Source: Pseudopithomyces maydicus
Taxonomy: Eukaryota > Ascomycota > Dothideomycetes > Pleosporales > Didymosphaeriaceae
Direction of reading: 5' to 3'
DNA length: 64,000 nt
Assembly (NCBI GenBank): GCA_026873275.1
Contig: JANTUC010000009.1
Location: 868,001 to 932,000 of the forward strand
Shown here piece after piece: positions 1 through 12,095 of this stretch (its first letter is position 1; every line of letters starts with the position of its first letter). The notes under the pieces were generated by a model that worked only from the letters and a program-made list of their open reading frames with translations, was not told where the DNA came from and ran no database searches. A program made the translations under genes and the position numbers.

Positions 1-2907
1 GCCCATTACCAGCCGCGTCTGGAGCACCATCGGGTGGGGGAGGATAATACGCCGGTGACGGCTGCAATCGAATGGGTTGGTTAGGATCCAGGTGGCTGAT
101 GACCCTCTGAAGCGCAGGCGGAATTCCAGACTGTACCTGTTGGTCCATGGTAGACGCGCGCTGCCTACCTGCGCGCGTTGTGGCCTGGGCGTACAGATTC
201 TGGGGTTGGTTATACTGGCGCTGTTGCTGCTGCGGTTGCATCATTCCCATCTGTTGATTGTATCCAGGTTGAGCAGGGTAAGGTGGCGGTGCACCCTGGT
301 GGTTCGGCGGGTACATGTTGTTGTACATGTTGGGTGCTTGTGCGTGAGGAGTCTGCCCCGGGTATTGGTTTATCTGCATATTGGCATACGCGGCGCTTTG
401 TGCGGCCTGCTGGGCCTGCTGCTGGGCCTGCTGCTGTGCTACAGCAGCTTGCTGAGCTTGGGCACGCTGTTTACTCATGCCTTCATACCTTTGCTGCTCT
501 TGGACACCAGGAGCTGGCGACCTGTTAGATCCTGACCGCATCGCCATTGGTGGCACAAATGGCCCAGTGAACTTCTGTTGTGTAATAAACGGATGTTGCT
601 TCGCTTGGTTGGGCGTCCATCGTTCCAATGGATTTAGATTCAAGAGGCCGGTGGCGAAATCAATGAACGCATAGCGGTTCTGCATTTCTGTAACCAGTCA
701 GCAACGTAAGCCAGAATCGAGCTTTGTCCCATCTTACCCCGCTCGATCTCATTTGGTTTCATATTCTTTCGCGGCATCGGGTAATTCTTTACTATTTCCG
801 GCAATGTCGTAGCAGAGAAGTACTTCTTACTCGGCTGCTCCTTGGTACCGTGTTCTCTCGAGTATTGCTCCATCGATTTGAGCCTGTAAGTCCTCCTTCC
901 ATACTCGTCATGAGCTTTCTCGAAAAACTCCCCGGACTGCTTCCCCATTTCAAGCATCCATGTCGGTGGTAAACCGAGCATCTCTGTTATCCGTGCGACT
1001 TGGTTGTACTCGGAGGAGCCGGGGAACAGTGGAAGACCGAGAAAGAGTTCCACGACGATGCAGCCCAGCGACCACATGTCAATCGCCGCAGAATACCTGC
1101 ACTAGATCAGCTTGAGAGTACAACTCAAGACACATCATACATACGGCAAGCCCATCAGAACCTCCGGGGATCGGTAAAACCGCGACTGAATGTAAGTATA
1201 AACGGTCTGTCTCTCGTCGCAGGCGGAACCAAAATCGATAATTTTTATGATGGGGCTTTCGAGGCTGTTCAAGTGTTAGCCGGATTTTCGGTCATTGCAC
1301 GAGCTTCCTACTTTTTGAGTAAAATGTTTTCAGGTTTCAGATCACAGTGAATCAATTTGGCCTTCCCTAACAAGGATAGGCCATTGAGTAACTGCTGTGC
1401 AAAGACACGGACCAACGTCGTAGACAAGCCACGAAACTGGTTTTGCTTGATCAACTCGTACAAGTTGACGCTCAGAAGCTCAAACACAAGACAAAGGTGC
1501 TGTCGGTGGATGAAGGTATCTTTCAGCCTCAACAAGTGATGGTCGTCGTTCTTATCCATTTGCTTGTTCAGCTGCCATTCTATTAGCGTTTATAGCGAGG
1601 GATGACTGGTGGGACTAACCAAGTCCAATACGGAGACTTCCATCATACTCTGGTTAAAATAGGCAGTCCTGTTCTTGATGACCTTGACAGCGACCACCTC
1701 TTGCGTCTTGAGATTTTGACATTTCACCACCTGACCGAAGGTTCCCTGGCCCAGCACATCCAGGATCAAGTATCGGTTCTTGTGTCCTGCGTCCTCGGAA
1801 CCTAGGATATCGTTGACATACAAGATGTAGTCGCTGTCCTCGTTGTCGTACCCATCATTCTTGACACCTTTGCTCGGTTTGGTGAGCACGCGGCGCGGGT
1901 TCCGAGTGGATTCATATTTGAAGCCAGGGTTGCATACGCGATAGGTGGCTGGCAGGTGGGTGGTCAAGGCTTGGAGCGGCTGGTGGCAGCTGTGTCAGCA
2001 TGTTTGTAGCAGCAGGAGCAAGGAGCATTGCCTACGCTGATGAAGCCTCCCTCGGGATGGGCGCGGCGGAATGGAGGCTGCTGATTTATCTTGGGCTGCA
2101 GGTCGGCCGTGTTGGCGCACTTTTCGAATTTGGGTACAGGACCCCGCCCAATCGGGGGTAGCTGCGGGGGTTGGGGTTGGATGTTCGCGGCGAGCGCGCC
2201 TCACGGTTATAAACTGCATTTAATTGGGCGGTGGCCGACTGAGGATAGAAGCTCTCGGGACTCATGTTGGACTGTATGGGGGGAGTTGTGGTGCATGTGG
2301 TCGGGAGGCTGGGGGCATGTGCATCAGTGTGCCGGCGCTTAATCAATGCAGGCTGCGCCAAAGATAGACTTACCGGGTGGGGAATAATAACTGTTCGAGG
2401 TGGAGATGTAGGGGTTGGTCCTCGTCGGGCTCTGCCTGCTGCTTTGGGCGGCTTGTGGGGAAAAGCTGGTGTAGTTCTGGGCGGGGGTTGCTGTGGGCCC
2501 CCACTGTAGGGAGAGGTAGGCGATAGATTCATGGGCGAGTATCTCCTCGCAGCGGCACTCTCCTCCTGCTGCAGAAACTGCTGCGAATGGCGATGCTGGT
2601 GGTTCGGACGCGAAGCCCCGTACTTGGGCTTGTACGGGTCGGCGTCCTCCATGGCGACATCGCCGTCGCGGTCGTTGTATTCGGCGCTCCGGGCGAGGGT
2701 GAGCGAGGCGGCGGGCGAGGGCAGGGCCTGGATGGAATTTGTCCTCGAGGGCTGGGTGGGAGAGGCAAACGGCTCCTGCTTCATCTGCTGCTGGGGCAGG
2801 GCCGAGTCGCGCTGGGCCTGCTGAGGGGTCGTCATGGCGTGGGGATCGTAGCGCGGCTGGCGGGCGGTGTTGGGCTCGGAAGAATAGGGCGTCCACTGCT
2901 GCTCCAT
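1..2907 (-). CDS. yak1: Yak1-type DYRK protein kinase, C-terminus cut by the window edge
   Basis: Dual-specificity kinase of the Yak1/DYRK family, a growth and stress regulator acting in cytoplasm and nucleus. By splice sites and frame I read exons 2907-2374, 2308-2036, 1979-1620, 1571-1312, 1264-1145, 1096-738 and 687 to beyond base 1. Visible kinase motifs are the glycine loop GQGTFGQVVKC, VAVKVIK, HCDLKPENILL, DFGSAC and the DYRK activation loop YTYIQSRFYRSPE. The N-terminal 250 residues are proline/glutamine/serine-rich and disordered; the C-terminal part (minus strand of 1-540) is a glutamine-rich tail with many QQ/QA runs. The N-terminal region needs three one-base corrections, near C/G runs at 2483-2487, 2278-2283 and 2166-2176, to join the conserved stretches in one frame. 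The kinase domain itself is in frame across five introns. The family call is very secure; the exact N-terminal reading is inferred. Confidence 0.9.
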
Positions 2908-3744
2908 AGCAGCGAGCGTGGGAGAGGGAGTGTCGGCGGGGCGAGGGCGAGGACGAGGTTATGACAGGTGGCTCAGCTACGAGGGCATTCCGAATTGCGC
3001 GGGTGGACGACGGCGACGGCGGCTACGTCAGCGGAGGGTAAGTGATGAGGGAGAAGCTGGCGAGGAGGGGGGAGGTTGCGCGCGCAGGTCGACAATGAGC
3101 GGGCGAGCAAGCGCGCAAAACGTGCTTGCGTGGGACTCGACGGCGACGGCGACGGGGGAGGGAGGGGTGTTGTGTGTCGTAAGGTCGGCGGGGTGCGCGC
3201 GACGGAGAGCTGTCTGGGCGTGCAATCAGCCGCTGGAGCGCACACAGGCAGGCTTGGAGGGGATGGCGGCGAGGGCACACGGCGGTGCAGGGCGGGTAGT
3301 AGGTAGGGTAGATCTAGGCGTTGGGCTGTGGTGATGCCGTCCTCTTCTCGAGGCATGCCAAGGTCATGACAGGGTGGTGCTAGTAGTCTATGGGAACAGC
3401 AGAGGCAGCAGAGGCAACAGAATCAGCAAAAGCAGTGGAATCAATAAGCAGCAGCAGTAACGGTGCCTGGCAACACTGCACCACGGCCAGCACATGGCGA
3501 AACCCAGCTCAGCCACATCCACTGCCGCCGGCGTCCACCACTACCACCTAGGCGTGCCCAAAGCGTCCGTGCAGGCATGAATGGAATGTAATATGGCTAC
3601 CCACATCATTTGGATAGGGCGACACGAGCAACAGCAGCAGAATGGCCAATTTGATATGGTCAATTATAAACACGCAAACATACCCACAGCCAGCACCGGC
3701 AACACCCTTTCGTCGTACACGTCGCAACCCTACCCTGCCCTACC
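2908..3744. other. Spacer upstream of yak1 and downstream of sidA
   Basis: Contains no gene I can support. It should carry the yak1 promoter and long 5' leader. The part at 2910-3310 is rich in G/C and CGACGGCGACGG-like triplets on the plus strand. The part around 3395-3460 is rich in CAG/CAA triplets. Open frames here on both strands are low-complexity and look like chance. Confidence 0.5.
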
Positions 3745-5544
3745 CTATGCCCCCATCTCGTAGCCCAACCCGTCCTCGCGCCCACCCCGTCCCTTCTGCC
3801 CAAACATCGCATTGACCATGTCTCCGCCACGGTTGGCAAGAATCGAAAGTAGCGTGTCGCTCAACTGCCGCACGCCATGTTAGCCCTGTCGGAGATGACA
3901 CCTGCTTTTACTTACACCATGAGTCTTCTCACAGCACCCCTGCAGCCACACCCCAGCATCATCACCCATGCTCTGGTCTGCGAACCGGACCCGGTAGTCA
4001 CGTCCAACTTCCCATTTCGCATTTTCCACGTCTCCCCCCGCCATCAGATGCCGTGCCTCGTCCAGCAGCGTCTCGTGAAGATCGCGTTTGTACCCCGTCG
4101 CCACGAAGACGGCGTCCACCTCCAACGTCTCCGTCCTTTCGCCGCCATTCGGTACATCTGATAGATATAGCTCGCTCCTGTCCTGCATCGTCAATCGCAG
4201 ACCGCCCTTGATCGTATCTGAGCTCTGCACCGCCGTTACCTGCCGATATGGCAGGATTGCATGTGGCCACTGTCTCTCCGCTTGCCGAGTGTTCCCGTGC
4301 GTGATACGCTGCAGATACAGCGTTTCGTAAATGTGCTCGAGAAGCGGGAGACGTACCACTCCGTAGTTTGTTGCTTTGTCGTCGGCGATGGCGGTAGAAC
4401 GTAGCGCGGGCGCACGATGAAAGGTACTGTCAACCCTTCCGGGGTTGAAGATTTCGTTCACACTGTTCAGCCGTCAGTCTCCTTTGTTTGCCCAACCCGA
4501 TGATAGCACCCCAAGCTAGAAGAATATGTCAATAAGAAGAGCGAGGGTAAACGTACAATGGTGAGTCGTCGCTCGGCCGCAGTGCGCCCTGCTTGATGAG
4601 CAGCCTTGTCCGCGCATTCGGATAGTGGGCGTGCAAAAAGTCAAAAATCTCTGCTGCACTCTGACCATTCCCCACGACAGCAACCTGGTACGGAGCATGG
4701 TAATCTGGTAGAACCTTCGTGGACATGTACGAGAACTTGCTCGAATGAATCACCCTGGGGTGATTGCTCGGGAACGGCTGAGGCAAGTTCGGCCTCCCCC
4801 TGCCGCGATAACGACATGCTTCGTTCTCCTGCTCTCGATTCGACCAGTCTGTAGGTTGCGGCTCATGACGTTGAAGGTGGTGATTTGACCATTTCCGCTC
4901 GCAGACTTCTCCGGTATGACCTTGACGACTTCCTGGTCGTATTGCACCACCTCATCGAACCAGCTTGCGCACCAGCGCATATAATCCTCGTACTCAATCC
5001 GTTGTGGGAGGAAAGTGTTGAGGTTGGCGAACTCTACGAGCCGATCTTTCTGATGCAGATAATTTATGAAAGTGAACTCGCTGCGTGGGTTCCTCAACGT
5101 TGCCATGTCCTTCATAAATGTGATCTGCATTCTTGCGCCAGGAAGGAGCATGCCAGCGTGCCATGCAAAATGCGGTTGTTTCTCCAAGAATGCCACCTTG
5201 GGAGGCTGGCGCTGGAGATTGGGCAGATCCAACGATGGATCTGTACCATCGAGAGTATCATGGAGAGCCACGGCAATGGCTAGAGAAGCAGGCCCGAAAC
5301 CCACGCATATCAGGTCGTGGAGTTCATCTTGCTCGGTATAGCGGAGATGTGAGCGATTTTCAAAGGCGGGAAAGTGGCTTTCGTCCAGCGCATTGGCCGC
5401 GAAGCCTGTGAAGGCCTCTTGGACAGGTAACGCGTGCTCTTCTGCGCTAGCCATGGGAACTTCTGCGTGAGGGCTCATGTTTTTACAGTGTAGATATAGA
5501 GAAGATTCGGACAAGTCTACCGACGTTGGTACCGGTGCTGGCAA
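3745..5544 (-). CDS. sidA: L-ornithine N5-monooxygenase (siderophore biosynthesis, frame broken once)
   Basis: Catalyses FAD- and NADPH-dependent N5-hydroxylation of L-ornithine, the first committed step of hydroxamate siderophore synthesis. Exons are 5544-4557, 4462-3916 and 3864-3745, with GTACGT/AG and GTAAGT/AG introns. Motifs: FAD-binding GFGPASLA near residue 82, NADPH-binding GNGQSAAE near 292, the substrate-pocket stretch KATNYGVVR, ATGY near 450, and the conserved C-terminal THGLSDTLLSILANRGG. Length after correction is about 551 aa, normal for SidA. The frame is broken between VVIAAGG and RPNLPQPFP, at a run of five C on the plus strand (4796-4800); one extra base would join the two halves and no GT-AG intron fits. 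The first ATG at 5544 gives a poorly conserved N-terminus, and the ATG at 5478 is an alternative. It lies next to the ABC transporter and the NRPS, which supports the siderophore role. Confidence 0.93.
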
Positions 5545-6144
5545 TCAAGGCGATGGAGCGTAATGCGTTGGCTCACCTTGCAACCCAGCAGATGGTTAGA
5601 GAGACTGGACCCGGTGAACCGTTACCGTAGCACTCGCCAAGCGCTTCCTGGACAGCACTTGCTCCACGACAAAAGGTGTTGCTTCTGCAGCTGCCAGTAA
5701 ATATATGTTCTTGTTTTCGTCGTGTTTTCGATGACGTGCTTGAAGGAGTCAAAGGGACTAGAGCAAGTCGACCAGCACTGCAATCTGACATACCTTAAGA
5801 GATTTTACACTGACGGTGAAGAGACCGGTGCAAACAATCGTATCACGTAGAGTGGGCCGAGATGCTTCTCTCTTCAACAGTGAACGGGACTGGGGATCTG
5901 AGGAGGGAAGGATGTTAGAAATGGAGCCTAGAATTATTTGGCTGGTCTGAATCGGCCCACTGGGAAACGACGATTAGTTCCTAGCCATTTTGCACGCAGG
6001 GCTCTGAGCAGACAGTGGCACGATACGGCTGCCATTCCGTCCAACCGGGGCGCTCCGAGGTCGCGTACGTCGGTGAGTGCTCAAACTGCAGAACGACGTA
6101 GAAGCGGGTAGGGATGGTTCGGGTGCGTTTTGATCTATCAGACC

Positions 6145-6153
6145 ATCAGATAA
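6145..6153 (+). promoter_or_regulatory. GATA-type iron-repressor site (SreA/Urbs1/Fep1 consensus)
   Basis: ATCAGATAA is an exact match to ATCWGATAA, the established binding consensus of fungal SreA-like GATA repressors of siderophore genes. It lies about 600 bp upstream of the sidA start codon. Function here is inferred from the match and its location. Confidence 0.7.
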
Positions 6154-6302
6154 GATCAAATTTTCTGGGCCCCGCAACACCTTGCCCGGATGGTGAGGTG
6201 GTGCATGGGACGGTGTTGATCGGTGGAGCTTGGCTGGCGGGGCATTGGCCAGACAGCTGGACCATGTGGGACGTCACGTCGCAGGCCGAAAAAATTAGCA
6301 GC

Positions 6303-6311
6303 ATCTGATAA
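6303..6311 (+). promoter_or_regulatory. GATA-type iron-repressor site, second copy
   Basis: ATCTGATAA is a second exact match to ATCWGATAA, 150 bp further from sidA than the first and in the same orientation. Paired GATA sites are common in promoters controlled by SreA-like factors, which have two zinc fingers. Confidence 0.7.
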
Positions 6312-6854
6312 ACGCTGATTTATCCGAATCGATTCCGAATTTCGGACAGTCTGCTGATTCGTCACGTTGCATACCCAGCGCTCCCCTCGTCTCGGCCGTC
6401 TTGCCTGCCCAGGCTAGCGCTTGTGGGAATCAATTATGCATGAGGTGACGCACGCGGCTTGCTGTGTTGTTGACCCAAGGGGAGAACATGGCATGTGCAC
6501 GAGAGAGGTGGATAAAAATTTGCTCGGACGTACTACTGTACAGTAAGGTATTAAACTGTGGAAATTTAAAACAAGAAAAACAAAGACCACCGCCCGTTGT
6601 CGCCTACGAGTCGTAGTAGGTGGAGTAAGATCCAGTGTACTTTAGAAACCATGTTACAGCTTCAGCCAGCTATGTACACGCACAAGCCATCGCCATGTAC
6701 ATGTGCACACGTGCATGGTAGAGACGAAACGATACGTATACATACATGAAAGACCAACAAAAAGAATATGCTGTAATACAGTAGCCACCCGGGTGCATTC
6801 ATCTTACATTGCCCCAAGAATTTTTTTAAAAAAAATCAGCGCAAGAAAACGAAC

Positions 6855-9800
6855 TTAATCGAGTTCTTGGGCAGCGACCATGCCAGCATATATACCGCCC
6901 ATTGATACGAGCTCGTCGTGCTTTCCCTGCTCCACGATGTTTCCGCTTTCGAACACAAAAATACGATCAGCATGCTGTACACTTGCCAACCGGTGGGCGA
7001 TCATGATTGTGGTTCGGCCTTGCGAGGCTGCTGCAATAGCTTTACGGATGTCCCGCTCGGTATTTGCGTCAAGCTGTGATGTCGCTTCATCCAAGAGAAG
7101 AATTTCCGGATCCCGGATCAGAGCTCTGGCAATAGCAAGACGCTGCCTTTGACCACCAGATAGTTTCGATCCGTGCGCTCCCACCTCGGTATTATAGCCC
7201 TCGGGAAGCGACATGATGAAGTCATGCAGTTCGCATTTCTTAGCTACATCCATGATGGCGTCTTCGCTGGACTCAACCCCAACTTTGCCTAATCCTATAT
7301 TGAATCTACGAACTATCGTCAGTGTCGAGGTAAGGCCAATTGCGACGCTGTATTAATATGCTGGGGTAACACATACTTGATAGAGCCGGGGAACAAGTCT
7401 GGCTCCTGCTCCACTAGGCCAAGCCGAGCTCGATGTAATTGCACATTGACACTGCGTATATCTTCACCGTCCACAAGCACCGTACCAGCTGTAGGGTCGA
7501 AGAATCGCTCAATGAGGTGTACAGTGCTGGATTTACCAGCCCCGGACCTTCCAACGAAAGCGACGTACTCTCCAGGACGAATGAAAAACGACACGCTGTT
7601 TAGGGCAGCTACATCAGGCCGCATCGCATAGTGCATGCTAACGCCGCGAAACTCGACTTCACCTCGTCGACCGTGTGTTTGCGCGTTCTCATCCAGGGAA
7701 TCAACCATGGGCTTGTGCAGATGGGATCCAGTAACATTGAGTGGGTCAATGATGGTAGGTGTTTCATCATGTAGTGCGAACACACTCTGCGCTGCAGTTT
7801 TGGCTCTTGTAATTTCGGGCGCAAGGCTGAAGAGCTGTCCGGCAGCCTGCGCGGAAAAGAGCAGCGCAGGTAGGACTATGAAGAAGTCTTTCTGACTGTA
7901 ATTGCCGCCCCGCACCTGTTTTGAACCCCACCAATATGCCAGGGCGTATACAAAGTAGGTAACAGACAACGAAAATGCCAGTATGATGCTTCCAAGTACG
8001 TTGAACCTCAAGCTCTCTTCATATGGCTTACGAATAGCGGCCCGGTATTTCTCCAAGAAATATCGCTCTCTCCCCAACGCGGCAACCGTGTGTATTGCGG
8101 AACAGGCCTCTGATGCCTATTCGTGGTCAGATCAGCAAATTCACAGAAGCCAATAGTGAATTCATGAGGCTTGCACAACTGTTTGATTGTACGAAGATTG
8201 CAAAGCACACGCTCGTGCACACGTAGAACTTCCTCGGGATACTTACTAATGCGGCGGCCGAATTGTAAGCTGTCTCATGTCTTTCTTGAGCTTTTGCGAG
8301 GATCCGCAAACGAAAATACCCTGCAAGAATCATGATCGGTACCGCGGCCAAGAGGACAACAGCAATGCGCCAGGCCACAATGTGCGCTAGAATCATGCCG
8401 CCCAGGACAGAGGTTGCGATAGAGAAGAAGGTGCCTAGAATAATGCCAGATAACCCGCTGATATGACCACTGTCCATGTTGAGCTTGGCCATCAATGCGT
8501 GGTGAGAATGTCCAGGCCGAGAGAACCAAGCGATGTCTTGCATCTACAAGTGAAAAGATTAGTCAGATACACAATACGTTGACCATATAGTGTCGCCCAT
8601 TTTGATAGGTCCCCACATGGTTTCGTGACTAGGTGCTGTACGTACCAATACTGTACGGAAAGACACGTCTCGTACATGGAGTACTAGGTTCTCGGAAACG
8701 AAGCCAAATGCGCTGCCAGCAACCACGCGTGCAAGAAGCGCGACAATAGCCAAGACCAAAAATAATGCACAGAATATAGTGATTAGTCGAGAGACATCCG
8801 AACTACTGTTGAGCAGCTCAACTAAATTGCCAAAGATGAAAGCCTCCCCAATAGACATGGAACCACTCACAACTGACGCAATAAGACCAATTGCTATCAC
8901 TGGAGCTTCGCGTCGATTCAGATCGAAACACCTCTTAATCAATTGCGGAACATTTTTGTGTTCCTGTGGAATTGGCTTTAAGAGACTGCGGGCTGCACTG
9001 TCATCTTTCCGTACACTCAAAATCGTCGTGACCTCTTTTCGTCGGCCAGACCCAGATCCAGAGATGAAAGACGATGCGGAAGACATGGTAGGTTTTTTGT
9101 CGAATTTCTGAGCACGTATCAGTTCTGCATAAAGCCCGTTTCCTATAGTGCGTAAGCATGTGGTGGAATAATGGATGATAGACTTAAAAGTATCGTAAGT
9201 AGTGAGGAGTATTGGCGAACGCTGATCCAACTGGAACACCTACCTAGAGTAAGAATATCATGACGTCCTTCTTCAACAACGGTGCCATCCTTCATGACTA
9301 CAATGCGATCTGCATCTTTGACCGTCGCTAAGCGGTGTGCAATGATGACAGTGGTCCTGCCACATGTAGAGGAGCTACGCCGAAGGTTGTCTAGTACCAT
9401 GGCCTCGCTCGTGGCGTCCATTGCACTCGTATACTCATCTAAAAGTAGCAGGGCTGGGTTGCCGACCAATGCACGTGCAAGTGCAATTCTCTGTTTCTGT
9501 CCACCAGAGAGCTGGGAATGATGTCCTGAACCGATGTGAGTGTACAACCCGTCGGGGAGATGCTCTAAAAAGTCGCAATAAGCTTCTTTGGCAGCAGCCT
9601 GACATTTTGCAACCACCTCGTCCTCCGACATATTCTCATCTTCCGGCAGTCCAAGCCTGATGTTATCCAATATAGTCCCGTTGAAGAGAGTTGGAGTCTG
9701 AGTAACAAGGGCGATTTGGGAACGTAAACTTTTAACGTTTAGATCTCTAAGATCATTATCCCCAATGAATATCGATCCTGAAGATGGATCGTAAAGACGT

Positions 9801-11375
9801 AGAAGCAGTGTCGCTATGGTCGACTTTCCGGACCCAGATGGCCCAACCAGGCCCGTGACTTTTCCAGGAGCAATTTGTAGATGAACGCTCTGAAGAACAC
9901 GCTCGGTGGGACGCGACGGATAGACAAAGGAGACATCCTTCAACGTGATGGGTTTTTGAAAATCGAATCTTTGGATTTCCTCACCTTTGGTAGAGTACAC
10001 GTCTATGTCCGACCGTGGGGATTCTAGCACGTCAAAAACGGCCTGCCCTGCCGCCGCAGCCAAAGCAAAAGTCTGGATAAACGGGCCGACGGCGCCAACG
10101 ACAAAGGATGCATCCAGTATCAGAAATATGACCGCATATATCGTACCGGCTTCAGCACTCCCACTGCGTAGCTTGTCGCCATACCAGAAAGCCAAGGCAT
10201 TGGCTGCATATGCAATAAAGTATACACTTCCGAGCATAGCGGCGCCAACGAAGCTCTTTTTGAGACCAGCTCGGAGAGCTTTACGAAGGAAGTCAATGTG
10301 GTCCATTGCTAGTCGCTCTGTAACGCCGAAAGCTTGAACAATCTGGACTCCTCGAAAGGCACTCTCGGCAACTGTTGTCGCTCGTTCCGTGAAAGAGCTG
10401 GCTTGCTTTGAATACCTTGATACAAGATGGGTTCCGCAGACCACGACAATGGTCATAGCCGGTATGACTGTGATAAACCTAGGACGACGAGATGAGTTAG
10501 GCGGATACTGTGCAGCAGCATTTGGACTTGGTGGGTGCAATTTTCCGATCTCGGTTGATTGGGTTGTGATACAGCACGGAATCAAAAGCGGCCACGGCTC
10601 AAGGGCTGGGCTGTTTTCGAGAAATACAGGAAGATTTTACTTACATGACAGCAGTGAGCCTGGGGTTGAGAATGAAACCGACGGTAAAAGCAGCTATAAA
10701 ATAGCTGATAGAAGACAGGAACACACCAACCTTCTCTGAAGTGCCTAGTTGGATTGTTTGGGTTTTCTCGGTAAGGATGTTTGTAATATCCGGTGAGATG
10801 GTATCATAGTAGGTAAGATCCATGCCTAGACTTCTCTCTACGAGTTGCTCCCGCGTTTTTTTCGATACACGCTCGCCAACTATGGCCCAGCAAAATGTCG
10901 ATCCCCAGGTGACTGCGAAATAAACCAAGGCGACGCCCATGAGCTGCATCAAGCGGACTTTCAACTCATCTTCACGTGGAGGGAAGTCATTGATGATCTT
11001 GCCCAGGATGACACCGATAAGAGGAATAGGAACGCCGCATGCCGTAGCGAGGATGCACCCCGTGGCCAGAATCAGCCTGGATTGTACATCTGTCAAAGGC
11101 GCGTAGAGGGAGAAGTACGAGGTCCTGAATGGATTCCAACCCAAGATCTGGCGGATGAATTTCTGACGAATGAGGCCAATACCGCGTGGATGGGCCTGGA
11201 CGGTATGGAGCGATGCAATGTCGACATGGGCTTCCCATTGAGAGTTTTGGGAAAGGGAACTGTCGTCATCTTCGGATGCAAGCGACAGTTGGCTGTTGAT
11301 TTCGGGGTCCGCCAGGGTGTCGCCTAGGAGGGGCGTGGCGTGGGGGTTGCCAGGTAGGGCGTGGATGGGTTCCAT
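6855..11375 (-). CDS. ABCB-type full-size ABC transporter in the siderophore locus
   Basis: A (TMD-NBD)2 exporter of about 1316 aa in the plasma or an internal membrane. Exons are 11375-10645, 10478-9244, 9142-8646, 8543-8247, 8116-7377 and 7305-6855; the sum is divisible by three, so the gene is intact. NBD1 has Walker A GPSGSGKST, signature LSGGQKQR, Walker B LLLLDEYTS and switch IIAHRLATV. NBD2 has GRSGAGKSS, LSGGQRQR, LLLLDEATS and MIAHRLASV. Both transmembrane halves show long hydrophobic helices. The start is the ATG at 11375; the frame is open a little further upstream without an ATG. It sits between sidA and the NRPS, shares a divergent promoter with the NRPS that contains a GATA iron site, and so probably moves the siderophore, a breakdown product or an intermediate. 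A general drug pump of the same family cannot be excluded from sequence. Confidence 0.93.
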
Positions 11376-11737
11376 GGCGAGCCTGGTACCACGGCAGTGA
11401 CTGTCAGAATTGGCCGAGGCTTTTTGATGATGTGCTCGATTCAAGCGGTGTTCAAATGCTCGGCGCGGTGGTAGGACCGAAGCAGTTAGCCGGTGGGGGC
11501 CATGTCCGGGGCGGTGGAAGCAAGGTGGGAGTGTGTCGTCGAAGGCTGCACAGGTCGAACGATAGATGCGAAAGCACTGCTCGCTTAGACTTGGCAGGCA
11601 CCAAGAACGGGGGCTAGACAGACTCCATCACAAGGGTGGCGATGGACCATGTCCGTACCCATGGCGGTGGTGCATGGCCCATGTGGGCCGGCTGGCGATG
11701 GCGAGGTGTGGCTAACGAACAGGGGAGGGTTTTGATC

Positions 11738-11746
11738 TTATCAGAT
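11738..11746 (-). promoter_or_regulatory. GATA-type iron-repressor site in the ABC/NRPS divergent promoter
   Basis: TTATCAGAT on the plus strand is ATCTGATAA on the minus strand, an exact match to the SreA-type consensus. It is 363 bp from the transporter start codon and 956 bp from the NRPS start codon, so it could serve both. Confidence 0.68.
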
Positions 11747-12042
11747 GACGCGCGGTGACGGTGGGGGGGGGGAGGGAGCCACGGGAGGGAGAGGAGTCAC
11801 CATCACCACACGGCCACACGGCCAACACGCCCGAGGTCGGCACAACCAACGGGCTTGCTGGGCCAGTCGAGCAGCTGCTAGTCTCCACCGGGCCCGCCGA
11901 GGTAAGCAGAGCGGCATGGATGAGAAAAAAAATTAAAAATTTAAAGCTGCGCGGAAGTGCGCACCGCATGAGGCAAGAGCAGAGGTAGCGACGTAGCGAG
12001 GGGGGCGGGGCGGGAAAGGGCGAGGGAGAGGGATGGCCAGAC

Positions 12043-12095
12043 ACACAGAGAGAGGGCCAGAGAGAGAGAGAGAGACACCGAGAGACGGGCGAGGC
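12043..12095. repeat. GA-rich simple sequence repeat
   Basis: Tracts of (AG)n with short interruptions lie in the 5' flank of the NRPS gene. Nothing beyond the simple repeat is visible. Confidence 0.7.

Larger units (their letters stand above)
5545..6854. other. sidA promoter region and 3' flank of the ABC transporter gene
   Basis: A 1.3-kb spacer between two minus-strand genes. It holds two exact ATCWGATAA iron-repressor type sites (listed separately) and an inverted CCAAT box (ATTGG) at 6244-6248. The stretch 6540-6850 is AT-richer and contains a run of T and A near 6823-6836, which suits the 3' end of the transporter transcript. Small open frames here show no recognisable protein. Confidence 0.55.

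Noticed and set aside
11376..11444. Upstream extension of the ABC transporter
   Set aside because: The open frame has no ATG upstream of 11375.
11763..11772. G10 run as a quadruplex or regulatory element
   Set aside because: A single run without the spaced G-tracts needed for a quadruplex; its length is also uncertain given the run-length errors in this sequence.
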